Origin: Bacteroidota bacterium | GTDB lineage: Bacteria > Bacteroidota > Bacteroidia > 2-12-FULL-35-15 | Length of the DNA: 64,000 nucleotides | Direction: 5' to 3' | NCBI GenBank assembly: GCA_947479085.1 | Contig: CANJYB010000020.1 | Coordinates: 1-64,000, forward strand | Shown: positions 44,301 through 53,430 of the stretch, piece after piece | How the letters are laid out: each line of letters begins with the position of its first letter | Position numbering within the stretch: position 1 is the first letter of the stretch | Translations under genes and position numbers: made by a program | The notes under the pieces: generated by a model | The model's database searches: none | Seen by the model: only the letters and a program-made list of their open reading frames with translations | Told to the model about the DNA's origin: nothing

Positions 44301-44420
44301 ATTGGTAAATGCATAGGTAGTATGAATCTTATTGGTAGTGCCATTTACAGGAAATGTTTCCTGCCCAAAGGCGGCAATGGCAATTAAAAAGGTAAAGAGT
44401 ACCGAATATATTTTTTTCAT
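41355..44420 (-). CDS. large secreted amidohydrolase with two amidohydrolase-like halves
   Basis: 1021 aa; two GSxKxGxxA amidohydrolase C-terminal motifs; GIIDEHSHIAIS. Confidence 0.88.
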   Translation of the reverse strand: MKKIYSVLFTFLIAIAAFGQETFPVNGTTNKIHTTYAFTNANIVVSADETIANATLLIKDGIIIGAGTKVSIPKGCAVYDLKGKSIYPAFIDAYTSYGVADSKGIPKTSPGPQMESNIKGAYGWNQAVKAEVDAYKLFNDNSSAAEEMRKLGFGSVLTFQKDGIVRGSAVVVSLADGKENNLIIADKAAAMLSFDKGTSSQDYPSSLMGAIALLRQTYLDANWYKTDKTKKEYNISLDAFNNLQTLPQIFETTDKLSALRADKIGDEFKTKYIIKGCGNEYQRLDDIKATNCKFIIPLNFPAAFDVEDAYDATNISLTELKQWEMAPVNAFALEKNYIPFAITTADLKDKKDFWKNLRKAITYGLSEQQALKSLTTIPAEMLNVSDKIGSLKTGMIASFIITSGNLFDEKTIIYENWIQGIPYKINDYNTIDVRGVYNFSYQDKRLYELKIEGEIEKLKATVLIDTTKTPVNITVTGNNVSLSFTPKDIAGTIRLSGNISTDPIRMSGKGQTPEGDWIDWSAVFKSTNTTTVKKDSAKKQPSFGKVIYPFCAYGKPHEEEVGFIKEKIKEFKNPYDAILIKHVTVWTNEQEGVLKNQDVYITEGRIVRIDGDINAPKTAFAKVIDGTGKHLTAGIIDEHSHIAISNGVNEGTQASSAEVRIGDVITSEDINIYRQLSGGVTSAQLLHGSANPIGGQSAIIKLRWGKSPEEMKFEKADGYIKFALGENVKQSNWGDFNTVRFPQSRMGVEQVYYDYFTRAKEYDAKQKAFGAMSDKEKASGTPFRRDLELEALAEILNKKRFITCHSYVQSEINMLMHVGDSMGFQVNTFTHILEGYKVADKMKARNIGGSTFSDWWAYKMEVKEAIPYNASLMNQMGIVTAINSDDAEMGRRLNQEAAKSVKYGGTSEEDALKMVTLNPAKLLHIDKKVGSIKVGKDADVVLWSDNPLSVYAKVEKTIVDGVIYFDNEEDVKMRIEIQKERARIIQKMLDEKKGGAPVVKPMPKKQKLYGCDDMEVDYMNE

Positions 44421-44518
44421 AGCTGGTGGATTGTCTTTTTTAAAACGGAAACAAAAATAGTATTATTAAATGATGTATAGTTAATTTTATATGAACGGTA
44501 AAAACAAGGGAATTTTAG

Positions 44519-44526
44519 TACTTTTG
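44519..44526 (+). promoter_or_regulatory. TAnnTTTG -7 element
   Basis: TACTTTTG upstream of 44549. Confidence 0.6.
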
Positions 44527-44548
44527 AGCGGACAAAAAAATTAAAACT

Positions 44549-45184
44549 ATGGACTTCAACCTGATTAAACTTATACATGTAATTGTTGTAATTTTGTTTT
44601 TATTAATCTACCTGATAAAAACAATACTCCTGCTTGCCAACAACAATGACGGTTTGGCTAAGTTTACAAAAATAGTAAAGGTGCCTGAAATGATCATCAG
44701 CCTGTTGTTTCTAGTAACCGGTATTTATATGCTCACCCAGATTGGAGCAAATAAATTACTGATTATTAAAATCATCATTGTGTTATTGTCTATTCCGATT
44801 GCCATAGTTGGTTTCAAAAAGAAAAACAAAATACTGGCAGTGCTTTCCCTGTTGATGATAATTGCAGCTTATGGTCTGGCAGAGATGAACAAAAAGAATG
44901 TTGAAAAACAAACTGTGGACCCTACAGTGGGCAATCCGAACGACCCTAACTATGATATTAAAAAACATGGAGAGTTGGTTTATACCGCCTATTGCCAGAG
45001 CTGTCACGGAACTGAGGGAACAAATGGTGCCGGTGGTGCCGACCTTACACTCTCTAAAATGAATATGAAAGCAATGATGGAACAGGTTAAAAACGGTTCG
45101 AATACAATGGCAGGATTTAAAGATGTGCTGAACGAACAGGAAATAACTGCTGTGGTTGCTTATGTTGAAACTCTTAAAAAATAG
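44549..45184 (+). CDS. membrane protein (SirB2-like, 4 TM) fused to c-type cytochrome domain
   Basis: N-terminal four TM segments, then YCQSCHGTEGTNGAGGADL with CxxCH. Confidence 0.82.
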   Translation: MDFNLIKLIHVIVVILFLLIYLIKTILLLANNNDGLAKFTKIVKVPEMIISLLFLVTGIYMLTQIGANKLLIIKIIIVLLSIPIAIVGFKKKNKILAVLSLLMIIAAYGLAEMNKKNVEKQTVDPTVGNPNDPNYDIKKHGELVYTAYCQSCHGTEGTNGAGGADLTLSKMNMKAMMEQVKNGSNTMAGFKDVLNEQEITAVVAYVETLKK

Positions 45185-45186
45185 TT

Positions 45187-45255
45187 TTGAGTTATGAATT
45201 ATAAATTATGAACGGAAGTACAAATTCGTAATTTATAATTCATAATTCATAACTC
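45187..45255. repeat. AT-rich long inverted repeat between hflX and upstream gene
   Basis: GAGTTATGAATTATAAATTATGAA ... TTCGTAATTTATAATTCATAATTCATAACTC. Confidence 0.8.
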
Positions 45256-45261
45256 CTCTAA

Positions 45262-46464
45262 ATGCACGATACCTCGAAGAAAAAAGAAACTGCCGTACTT
45301 ATAGGTTTGATTAACAAAACCCAGGACGAAGAAACAATTACCGAATACTTAGATGAACTGGAGTTCCTGGCTGATACTGCCGGTGCGGAAATTAAAAAAC
45401 GATTTACGCAACGACTGGAGCATCCGGATACTCGAACGTTTATAGGTTCGGGCAAGTTAAATGATGTTCGGCATTTTGTAAATAAAAACCTGGTAGACAT
45501 TGTTATTATTGATGATGAGCTTAGTCCGGCCCAGCAGCGGAATATCGAAAAAGAAATAAATACCAACCCGAAACATAAAATAAAAGTGCTGGACCGCACT
45601 ACATTAATCCTGGATATATTTGCTTCCCGGGCGCGCACCGCTCATGCTAAGACACAGGTAGAACTTGCGCAATACCAGTATTTATTGCCGAGGCTTACTA
45701 AAATGTGGAGTCACCATGACAGGATAAAAGGAGGGATAGGGATGAAAGGAGCCGGAGAAAAAGAGATTGAAACAGACAGGCGAATAGTTAGAGATAGAAT
45801 ATCTTTATTGAAAGAAAAACTTTCAGTAATAGACCGGCAGATGGAAACACAACGCCAAAGCAGGGGAGAACTGATTAGGGTGGCATTGGTAGGTTATACC
45901 AACGTAGGCAAAAGCACCATCATGAACCTGCTTAGCAAGAGTGATGTGTTTGCAGAAAATAAATTATTTGCAACACTTGACACTACGGTGAGAAAAGTGG
46001 TGATTGAAAACCTTCCTTTCCTGCTTTCAGATACGGTTGGGTTTATTCGTAAACTTCCCACCACACTTGTGGAATCTTTTAAAAGTACATTGGATGAAGT
46101 AAGAGAAGCAGACATTCTGTTGCATGTAGTTGACATTTCTCACGCAGGTTTCGAAGACCAGATAAATGTGGTTAACCAAACACTTACTGATATTGGCGCA
46201 GGTGATAAACCGGTGATAATGGTGTTTAATAAAATAGATGCTTTTACTTTTGAAAAGAAAGACGAAGACGACCTGACCCCGATTACTAAAAGAAACATCA
46301 GCCTGCCTCAATTAAAAAAAACATGGATGAATAAGTTTGAAATGCCATGCTTGTTTATTTCGGCAATCAATAAAGATAATATAGAGGAATTTAAAAAAGA
46401 AGTGTACGAATCAGTAAAAGCATTGCACCTGAAACGTTATCCTTATAACAAGTTTTTGTATTAA
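45262..46464 (+). CDS. hflX: GTPase HflX
   Basis: RRGxG-like N-domain, GYTNVGKSTIMN, DTVGFIRKLP. Confidence 0.94.
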   Translation: MHDTSKKKETAVLIGLINKTQDEETITEYLDELEFLADTAGAEIKKRFTQRLEHPDTRTFIGSGKLNDVRHFVNKNLVDIVIIDDELSPAQQRNIEKEINTNPKHKIKVLDRTTLILDIFASRARTAHAKTQVELAQYQYLLPRLTKMWSHHDRIKGGIGMKGAGEKEIETDRRIVRDRISLLKEKLSVIDRQMETQRQSRGELIRVALVGYTNVGKSTIMNLLSKSDVFAENKLFATLDTTVRKVVIENLPFLLSDTVGFIRKLPTTLVESFKSTLDEVREADILLHVVDISHAGFEDQINVVNQTLTDIGAGDKPVIMVFNKIDAFTFEKKDEDDLTPITKRNISLPQLKKTWMNKFEMPCLFISAINKDNIEEFKKEVYESVKALHLKRYPYNKFLY

Positions 46465-46502
46465 TGTTATTATTCACATTAACCAGAGCAGATTATTTTA
46501 AA

Positions 46503-46542
46503 CAAAAAAAACTCCTTGCAATCAAAGCAAGGAGTTTTTTTT
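46503..46542. terminator. bidirectional hairpin terminator
   Basis: AAAAAAAACTCCTTGCaatcaaaGCAAGGAGTTTTTTT. Confidence 0.85.
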
Positions 46543-46555
46543 ACGCTATTGTCAA

Positions 46556-47176
46556 CTAAAAAAATGTAACATGACCAGTTGCGATATCATGAGAAGCGCC
46601 CACAATATCAAGTTCTTTGTTATTAATCATTTCTTTTAATATAGGACTACGTTCCATTACAGCTTTCACAGTATTATTAACATTAATTATTGCCACTTTC
46701 TCTACAAATTCTGAGTTAGAAGAGTTACGGTTTTCATGAATCGTTTTTTCTTCTTCCACCGCAGGCGTGATTTTAGAAAGGAGAGCGGTAAGATTTCCCA
46801 TTTCAACATGATCGCAGGCACCTTTTACAGCACCACACTTGGTGTGACCTAAAACCACAATTATTTTTGCACCCGCTACCTTACAGCCGAATTCCAGACT
46901 GCCAAGAATATCCTCGTTAATAATATTACCTGCGATTCTAATGCTAAACACATCTCCCAAACCCTGATCAAAAATTAATTCTGCTGAAGTTCTGCTATCG
47001 ATACAACTAAGAATAACAGCAAACGGATGCTGACCATCTGAAGTTTCATTAGCTTGTTGCAGTAAGTTTCGGTTCACTTTCAGATTATTTACAAATCTTT
47101 GGTTACCATCTTTTAATAGTTGCAATGCCATTTTAGGCGTTATTGCATTTTGCATTTCTCTTGTTAAAGTTTTCAT
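46556..47176 (-). CDS. beta-carbonic anhydrase
   Basis: LSCIDSRTSAELIFDQGLGDVFSIRIAGN, VLGHTKCGAVKGAC. Confidence 0.94.
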   Translation of the reverse strand: MKTLTREMQNAITPKMALQLLKDGNQRFVNNLKVNRNLLQQANETSDGQHPFAVILSCIDSRTSAELIFDQGLGDVFSIRIAGNIINEDILGSLEFGCKVAGAKIIVVLGHTKCGAVKGACDHVEMGNLTALLSKITPAVEEEKTIHENRNSSNSEFVEKVAIINVNNTVKAVMERSPILKEMINNKELDIVGASHDIATGHVTFF

Positions 47177-47233
47177 ATTTTTAATTATTTATATCTTGTT
47201 TTTAATTTTTATTTATTTGAATTTTTGTTTTTT

Positions 47234-48811
47234 TTAATCAGAGTAATACTCATGAAAATTAATTTTCTCCACTTTTATATTCTTTGTTTTTGCGTTGGTT
47301 TCATAGTCCTTTATCAAATCAATGACATCATAAGCTAAAGATTTAGTATTTGTACAATCAATTATTACTTTAGAATTTGGTGGAATAGTATCTAATACTT
47401 TCATCACAGAAGCTTTATTAAAAAAAGACACCTCTTCTGCCAACACCAGATGATGAACCTCACTCCCTTTTTCATTTGTTGTAGCATCTTTCATGTGGTG
47501 CGAATTTCGATAACTATGACGAAGAGTATAGAAAATACCAAACAGAATACCCACCGTTATGCCTTTTAATAAATCAGTTGCTACTATGGCTACAATAGTT
47601 GCCAGGAAAGGAATAAATTGTTCCCACCCCAAGCGATACATTTGCTTAAAAAGAGCCGGCTTTGCCAATTTGTAACCAACCATAAGCAAAATTGCAGCTA
47701 AACTAGCTAAAGGAATTTTATTTAAAACACTTGCCAATGTAATTGCACTTATTAATAAAAATAACCCATGCAGAATTGAAGACAATTTTGTTTTGCCCCC
47801 AAAATTTATGTTTGCTGAACTGCGAACAATAACCTGAGTGATGGGCAAGCCACCTATTAAACCGGAAATTATATTTCCCAACCCCTGTGCCTTTAACTCC
47901 CTGTTTGCAGGAGTAATTCTTTTGTCAGGGTCAAGCTTATCGGTAGCTTCCAAACAAAGCAATGTTTCCAGACTTGCCACAATAGCTATTATAATTGCAA
48001 TTTTCCAAACTTCAAAATTGGACAGTGCTGAGAAGTCCGGAAAAGAAAACTGACCAAAGAAATCACCCATTGTTTGAGGAACCGGAATATTTACCACCTG
48101 TTCTTTATTTAGTGTGAAGTTTAAAATACCATTCGCATAAAAGTAATTCATAGCTATTCCTAAAATTACAACAACGATAGGACCTTGAATCAGCTGAAAT
48201 ATCTTATGCCTTTTGGTTAACACCGTATCCCAAAGAATGAGGATACCTAATGAAAGAGAAGCAATTAGTAATGCCCCAGGAGTAATAAATTGAAAGGCAT
48301 TGGAAATTTCAGAGAACGTATTTTGTCCATCCAATTGAAAAAAGGCATCATCCCCCTCCGAATCCTTATCCCATCCAAGGGCATGAGGAAGTTGTTTAAG
48401 GATAATAAGAATACCGATACCCGATAACATTCCTTTGATAACCGAGGATGGAAAAAAATAGGCTATGAAACCCGCCTTGACAAAACCAAAAATGAGTTGA
48501 ATTACTCCGGCCAGAACTACGGCAGTTAAAAAAGCTTCCCATGAACCACCCAGAGTGGCTATTGAAGAAAGCACTATAACTGCCAGCCCTGCCGCAGGAC
48601 CACTAACACCAAGTGGGGAACCGCTGGCTAAGCCGACAACAACTCCTCCCACAATACCGGCTATAATGCCTGCAAACAAGGGAGCGCCAGATGCTAAAGC
48701 AATACCAAGACACAAAGGAAGCGCAACAAAGAAGACCACTATACTAGCGGGTAAATCACTTTTAATATGGCTAAAAGTTAAACCAAGATTATTTGTTTTT
48801 TTTTTGTTCAT
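47234..48811 (-). CDS. SulP-family inorganic anion transporter with STAS-like C-terminus
   Basis: LPLCLGIALASGAPLFAGIIAGI, GSPLGVSGPAAG; C-terminal VIIDCTNTKSLAYDVIDLI. Confidence 0.93.
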   Translation of the reverse strand: MNKKKTNNLGLTFSHIKSDLPASIVVFFVALPLCLGIALASGAPLFAGIIAGIVGGVVVGLASGSPLGVSGPAAGLAVIVLSSIATLGGSWEAFLTAVVLAGVIQLIFGFVKAGFIAYFFPSSVIKGMLSGIGILIILKQLPHALGWDKDSEGDDAFFQLDGQNTFSEISNAFQFITPGALLIASLSLGILILWDTVLTKRHKIFQLIQGPIVVVILGIAMNYFYANGILNFTLNKEQVVNIPVPQTMGDFFGQFSFPDFSALSNFEVWKIAIIIAIVASLETLLCLEATDKLDPDKRITPANRELKAQGLGNIISGLIGGLPITQVIVRSSANINFGGKTKLSSILHGLFLLISAITLASVLNKIPLASLAAILLMVGYKLAKPALFKQMYRLGWEQFIPFLATIVAIVATDLLKGITVGILFGIFYTLRHSYRNSHHMKDATTNEKGSEVHHLVLAEEVSFFNKASVMKVLDTIPPNSKVIIDCTNTKSLAYDVIDLIKDYETNAKTKNIKVEKINFHEYYSD

Positions 48812-48927
48812 AAAATAATAAATGATAAGTAACAGGGAAAATCCTGAACAGATTTGTCCCGTTAAATGAATTAATAATAATTTTAAATAGGAAATGTTAC
48901 AAGGCGGTATGCCTTGCTTTTATTGAG

Positions 48928-49281
48928 TTATAGTTGTTCGGGCGGTGAATAAACCACTTGACTATAATCGGCTGAAGAGTAATTAATATTATGCTCGGCA
49001 TTTAAACTGTTGCCATACGAAAGCAGAATAGTATTGTAGGAATAATGAAAGAAATCTTTTGCAAACTCGTTGGAATCTGTTTTCTCGTTTGATTTTTCTG
49101 ACTCTGAATTCTGTTCATCTGAATTCATATCCTCATTGTCAATAACGGAAGCATAGCTGTTTAGTTTCTTTAATAAGTTTAAAGACTGATGCGTAATGCT
49201 CACTGTAAACAGGAAGAGAAGAGAAATAATAATACTGCTTTTCAAAACTTTCATCGGGCACAAAAGTATATATAAATACAT
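48928..49281 (-). CDS. hypothetical protein with N-terminal TM segment
   Basis: 117 aa ORF, start TTTTTG-like upstream region, hydrophobic N-terminus; no recognised family. Confidence 0.5.
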   Translation of the reverse strand: MYLYILLCPMKVLKSSIIISLLFLFTVSITHQSLNLLKKLNSYASVIDNEDMNSDEQNSESEKSNEKTDSNEFAKDFFHYSYNTILLSYGNSLNAEHNINYSSADYSQVVYSPPEQL

Positions 49282-49399
49282 TGCAAACTATTTTTTAAAA
49301 TAATTTAACAAAATAATAATGCAAAGCTTTTTTGTAAGTACCCGAAAACGACTGATTTTTAAAGCAATTCAGGAGGGTAATTAATTTATCTTCATTAAT

Positions 49400-49822
49400 T
49401 CAAAACTTCCACCAGGGTTTTTTGTTTAGTTTATTTATTCGTTTTTGTTCCTCTTTTTTATATTCTTCTTCATCATATATTTCCATATCATCTCCCTGCA
49501 CCTTTGCATTCAATACTTTTGCGATGCTTAGCATTTTATTTATTATTTCATTATCCGGATTTTTTACTGTAATCATTCCATCATCAAAACTGAACCATGC
49601 CTGGTTTCCGTTCTTGCCGGCAAGTGAATAAGCTGTCCATACAGCTATTCCTTCTTCTTCCATCCGGATGGTTTTTCCGTTCACAGTTGCATCCACTTTA
49701 TTGTCCATTCGCATATCCGGGTCAGCGGATACTACCTGCTTCCATTCGTTCATTGAAATAAGCCCGTTAGTTTCCTCGTCTGTCCAATTGTCTTTTCTTG
49801 TGATGTATAAGTTGTAGCCCAT
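49400..49822 (-). CDS. hypothetical protein
   Basis: 140 aa, coding-like composition (MGYNLYITRKDNWTDEETNGLISMNEWKQVV...). Confidence 0.75.
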   Translation of the reverse strand: MGYNLYITRKDNWTDEETNGLISMNEWKQVVSADPDMRMDNKVDATVNGKTIRMEEEGIAVWTAYSLAGKNGNQAWFSFDDGMITVKNPDNEIINKMLSIAKVLNAKVQGDDMEIYDEEEYKKEEQKRINKLNKKPWWKF

Positions 49823-49931
49823 AAAATGAATTTTTATAAATAGAAAGGTTCAAAGATAAATATGGATAGTTACAGGTGGTGGTCCAAATTGAAAAAAAAT
49901 TATCTTTGTTTCTTAAAACATCAATAACAAC

Positions 49932-49967
49932 GATTTCGTAAACAATCCGAAGATTTCGTAAACAATC
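49932..49967. promoter_or_regulatory. 20-bp direct repeat GATTTCGTAAACAATC, operator-like
   Basis: Two identical 16-bp copies at 49932-49947 and 49952-49967; each has GATT-N8-AATC dyad; just downstream of TATCTTTG (49901-49908). Confidence 0.6.
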
Positions 49968-50023
49968 GGGGATAAAAGAAAAATATAATAAAAGATAAGT
50001 GTAAATTTGATTCATTTAATACT

Positions 50024-51175
50024 ATGAATTCACTAAATATAAGTCTTACCAAATCGAGCGTGCATTATTCCTTTGAAGCCATAATACTCCGGCTGGGGAT
50101 AATGATAGGTGATGAAACATTTTCAGCCGGAGATTTGAACATCACCTTTAAGGCCGAAAAGCTCTTTGCTCATGATGTACTGAGTATAAGGGATAAGATT
50201 AATGATATGGCTACCCGTATTAAAACCAGGGGCGAAGACCTGGGGGTGACACTGGAAGAACTCAACCAGATATACAATAGTTACAATGCTTTTAAGAATA
50301 TTAAATACAAATCTCCCGACCAGATAAAATATCTGAAAGCATTAGAAAACATGATAAACAATTCTTATAATAGTCTTATCAATGCTACTATAACGGGTTT
50401 AGAACAATCTGGTGTATTGCAATTGGGAAAACTGGTGGGCGAAAAACTAATAGTTAACCCTACCCTTACTGAGTTTCCGGAAACAATATCAGAGGACGAC
50501 AGTGAGCATTATTTAATGAGTGAAATATTACTAGACAGGTTTGATAAGGAAACCACGGATGATGTATTATTGGTTCCACAAACTTTCGGAGAATATATTG
50601 AAGAACAACAACTATTGATGGGCACCCTGGGAAAGGAAGTATATAAGCATATCAAAATTCTGAAGGCAGAAAATGTTTTTACACTTCCTTTCATTGTACA
50701 TTTAACAGCCGAAGAACTGCTGATGGTAAGGGAACACCTGCTGAGTACCAACCAGGAATTCAGAACAAATATGACTGAATGGACAACGGAACTGCTGAAC
50801 ATGCCTTTTGCGGCTGGTTCTCTAAAAACAATAAACGAACGTTACACTAATTCCATTGCTCCAACTTTAAAATCATTGCAGGCAGAAATGGATAAGAACG
50901 AACGCCTGCGATTATTAAAATCAAGAACAGGCGAAATATATGAATACAAGGTAAACCTGTATGTTACTTCCATCGGCATTTACTGGGATTACCTTGAAAG
51001 CAGGGGAATAATAAAAGAGGAGACGGTAGAAAAATTAAAAGAGTATCCCCGTTACGAAAGCCTGAAAAATAATTCCTGCATCATTTTTGAGGGAAGACTA
51101 ATAGACCTTAAAAATTCTGACGCAGAAGACGAAGAGGAAGAACCATTGCAAAAAAGAAAAACACTTGACTTATAA
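50024..51175 (+). CDS. hypothetical protein, helical
   Basis: 383 aa; no recognised family; 17 nt upstream of the NYN-domain gene. Confidence 0.8.
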   Translation: MNSLNISLTKSSVHYSFEAIILRLGIMIGDETFSAGDLNITFKAEKLFAHDVLSIRDKINDMATRIKTRGEDLGVTLEELNQIYNSYNAFKNIKYKSPDQIKYLKALENMINNSYNSLINATITGLEQSGVLQLGKLVGEKLIVNPTLTEFPETISEDDSEHYLMSEILLDRFDKETTDDVLLVPQTFGEYIEEQQLLMGTLGKEVYKHIKILKAENVFTLPFIVHLTAEELLMVREHLLSTNQEFRTNMTEWTTELLNMPFAAGSLKTINERYTNSIAPTLKSLQAEMDKNERLRLLKSRTGEIYEYKVNLYVTSIGIYWDYLESRGIIKEETVEKLKEYPRYESLKNNSCIIFEGRLIDLKNSDAEDEEEEPLQKRKTLDL

Positions 51176-51192
51176 TTAAAACTCCAATCACT

Positions 51193-52575
51193 ATGAAACC
51201 ATTAAACAAACAGTACGAGTATTACCGGGTAAAATCGCTGCAGTCGGATTTTACCATTGAATTTGAATCGTTAAAAGAGATGCTTCGCTTTGCGGAAAAG
51301 AATGTGATTAAAAGCGTTTTTATTTTGCCGGGCAAACATACTTCTTCCGAAAGTTTTGCCTTTACCAACAAAGGAGGCCTGCTGAAACACGAAACGGAAG
51401 GATACCAATCATTAGAGGAATATAAATATTCCAGCCAGAACGGCTTTCCGGATTCCAAGGTATTTTATGAAGCCTGTAAACTTGGCTTCGACAGGTATGA
51501 CGAATATAAAATGAGTACCGAAACCGGTATAACCGATGCCAAGGAATACGAAGAAATAAAAAAGGAAGGATTTATAGAAGCTTATTCCATGCTGGATAAC
51601 GGCAGAAAAGAAAACCCTGACAGCCCGCAGTTGGAAGAAATAAAAAATGCTTACCAACTGAGAGAATGGGTGGCCAATAAAAAGTTTGAAAGCGCTGAAG
51701 AATTTTCGCTGGCCTGGAAAGGTGGATTTGCAGAGCCATTGGAATACCGCGAAGCAACTACCAAGGAATATAAAACAAGGGCTGATTATAAAACCGGTTC
51801 GGCCAATGGTTTTACTCATGGCGAGAATTATTATTTTGCAAAAGAACGCGGCATAGAAAATTTTGAAGAACTGGTTTTGTACACCGACCTGGAAGCAGTG
51901 AAAATTCAGAATGCTACGTTCGACCAGAAAGTAATCTGCATACTGATTAGTAAAATGAGCGACAACAAAAAAACTTCGGTTAATAAACTGTACGAAGGAC
52001 TGCAGGAAACCAAGACCCATTACTTTATAGAGGGTAATATACCGGCCTGGTTTACTATGAGTATTAACAATGTGAAAGACCTTGTTCAGTTTTTGGCAGA
52101 GAATGAATACCTGAAAAAATACGGACATTACGATACCGAAGGAGAATATTTCCAGAATAAAAAACTACAGGAACGCACCGTAATACTTGACGGAAGCAAT
52201 GTGGCTTATGGCAAGCAGGGCGATAAATCGAGAAGGCCTACGTTTAAAAATATTCTGACGATGGTAAAATTTTTAACTGCCAAAGGATTTCCGGATATAC
52301 ATGTGTTTACCGATGCTGCTTCCAAACACCGGCTTACCGATATTGAACACCTGCCGGAGCTGCAGAAGCTAAGCAAGTTCAGCTATACCCCTGCCGAAAC
52401 CCCTGCCGACCTGTTCCTGATTACTTACGTAAAACAAAACCATTGCCTGCTGGTGAGTAACGATAAGTTCCGCGACTGGAAAATACAGGACCCCTGGGTA
52501 GCTACCAATATTGATTATTATAAAATGACGTTTATGATTGAAGATGATAAGGTGTTAATGCCGGATTTGGAATAG
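51193..52575 (+). CDS. NYN-domain (Zc3h12a-like) ribonuclease with N-terminal helical repeats
   Basis: C-terminal RTVILDGSNVAYGKQGDKSRRPTFKNIL...DIHVFTDAASKHRL...ETPADLFLITYVKQNHCLLVSNDKFRDW; N-terminal Y..A...GF..x.EY repeats. Confidence 0.8.
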   Translation: MKPLNKQYEYYRVKSLQSDFTIEFESLKEMLRFAEKNVIKSVFILPGKHTSSESFAFTNKGGLLKHETEGYQSLEEYKYSSQNGFPDSKVFYEACKLGFDRYDEYKMSTETGITDAKEYEEIKKEGFIEAYSMLDNGRKENPDSPQLEEIKNAYQLREWVANKKFESAEEFSLAWKGGFAEPLEYREATTKEYKTRADYKTGSANGFTHGENYYFAKERGIENFEELVLYTDLEAVKIQNATFDQKVICILISKMSDNKKTSVNKLYEGLQETKTHYFIEGNIPAWFTMSINNVKDLVQFLAENEYLKKYGHYDTEGEYFQNKKLQERTVILDGSNVAYGKQGDKSRRPTFKNILTMVKFLTAKGFPDIHVFTDAASKHRLTDIEHLPELQKLSKFSYTPAETPADLFLITYVKQNHCLLVSNDKFRDWKIQDPWVATNIDYYKMTFMIEDDKVLMPDLE

Positions 52576-52578
52576 GTA

Positions 52579-52615
52579 GCCTCACCCCATGCCCCTCTCC
52601 GAAGCAGGGGGTGAA
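52579..52615. repeat. second copy of CCTCACCCC.TGCCCCTCTCC repeat
   Basis: GCCTCACCCCATGCCCCTCTCCGAAGCAGGGGGTGAA compared with 41217-41253. Confidence 0.8.
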
Positions 52616-52640
52616 GCTTCCGGAAGTACTTTTACTGTTT

Positions 52641-52675
52641 AAAGGTACCACCTTTTAAAAAGGTGGTACCTTTTT
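52641..52675. terminator. perfect hairpin terminator between convergent genes
   Basis: AAAGGTACCACCTTTTaAAAAGGTGGTACCTTT. Confidence 0.85.
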
Positions 52676-52811
52676 GATTGTAAGTTGTTTTTTAAACTAA
52701 ATATTTCCGAAATCGCTTAGTTAATACAAGCTAAACCAATAATAAAATAACCAAAATATTTTCTAAGTTTCCGTATGTTAATTTTCATTCAAGCATTGTG
52801 TTCTTGGTTGT

Positions 52812-53300
52812 TTATCTTTTCAGTTCTTCTATTAAATCTGGAGTTAGATAAGCAAATGTCAGTTTCCACATTCCGTTACTTTTACTAAATTCTAAATCAC
52901 CAACTCTTGCCCAAACATTATTTATGTAAGTAGTGTCTGGCCGTTCTGTTTTCATAATGTCTTCTATTTCGGTTTCAAGGTTATAAGATTGTTTCAAGAA
53001 TGCACTAAAAACTTTAATAAATTCCTTTCTATTATATTTTATTGTCGGATCGCTATCCATAGGGCCTCTTGTTTTAAATGGAAATGTTGTTGATGCAATT
53101 ATTGTATTAGTATCGTTGTCCACAATTGCTTTTCTTAACGTCTGCCAAAACGATATAAAGCTTTTTGTTGTATCGGCTAAACTTTTTGTTTCTATTGTGT
53201 CAGGGATTTGTTGAGTCTTTTGTTTATCGTTTCCTCCACACGAAATTGTTAGTAGTGTCAATGTAAGTGCAAATATTTGAAAGAGTTGTTTCATTCTCAT
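52812..53300 (-). CDS. hypothetical lipoprotein
   Basis: LTLLTISCGGND lipobox. Confidence 0.75.
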   Translation of the reverse strand: MRMKQLFQIFALTLTLLTISCGGNDKQKTQQIPDTIETKSLADTTKSFISFWQTLRKAIVDNDTNTIIASTTFPFKTRGPMDSDPTIKYNRKEFIKVFSAFLKQSYNLETEIEDIMKTERPDTTYINNVWARVGDLEFSKSNGMWKLTFAYLTPDLIEELKR

Positions 53301-53430
53301 TTTCTGATTTCTGTATTATTTATCGCTGCAACAAAGCTAAACATAATTAGCACATTTTTAAAAGCATTTCACTAATTCCAGATTCTTATTGATGAGTATT
53401 TTGCATTAGAAAAAGTTCTCCTTTTTAAAG

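Noticed and set aside
46503-46542. Possible repeat element after hflX
   Set aside because: Simple hairpin with flanking A and T runs between convergent genes; best explained as a bidirectional terminator.
51412-52128. 238-aa minus ORF antisense to the NYN gene
   Set aside because: Antisense shadow of a well-supported coding sequence.
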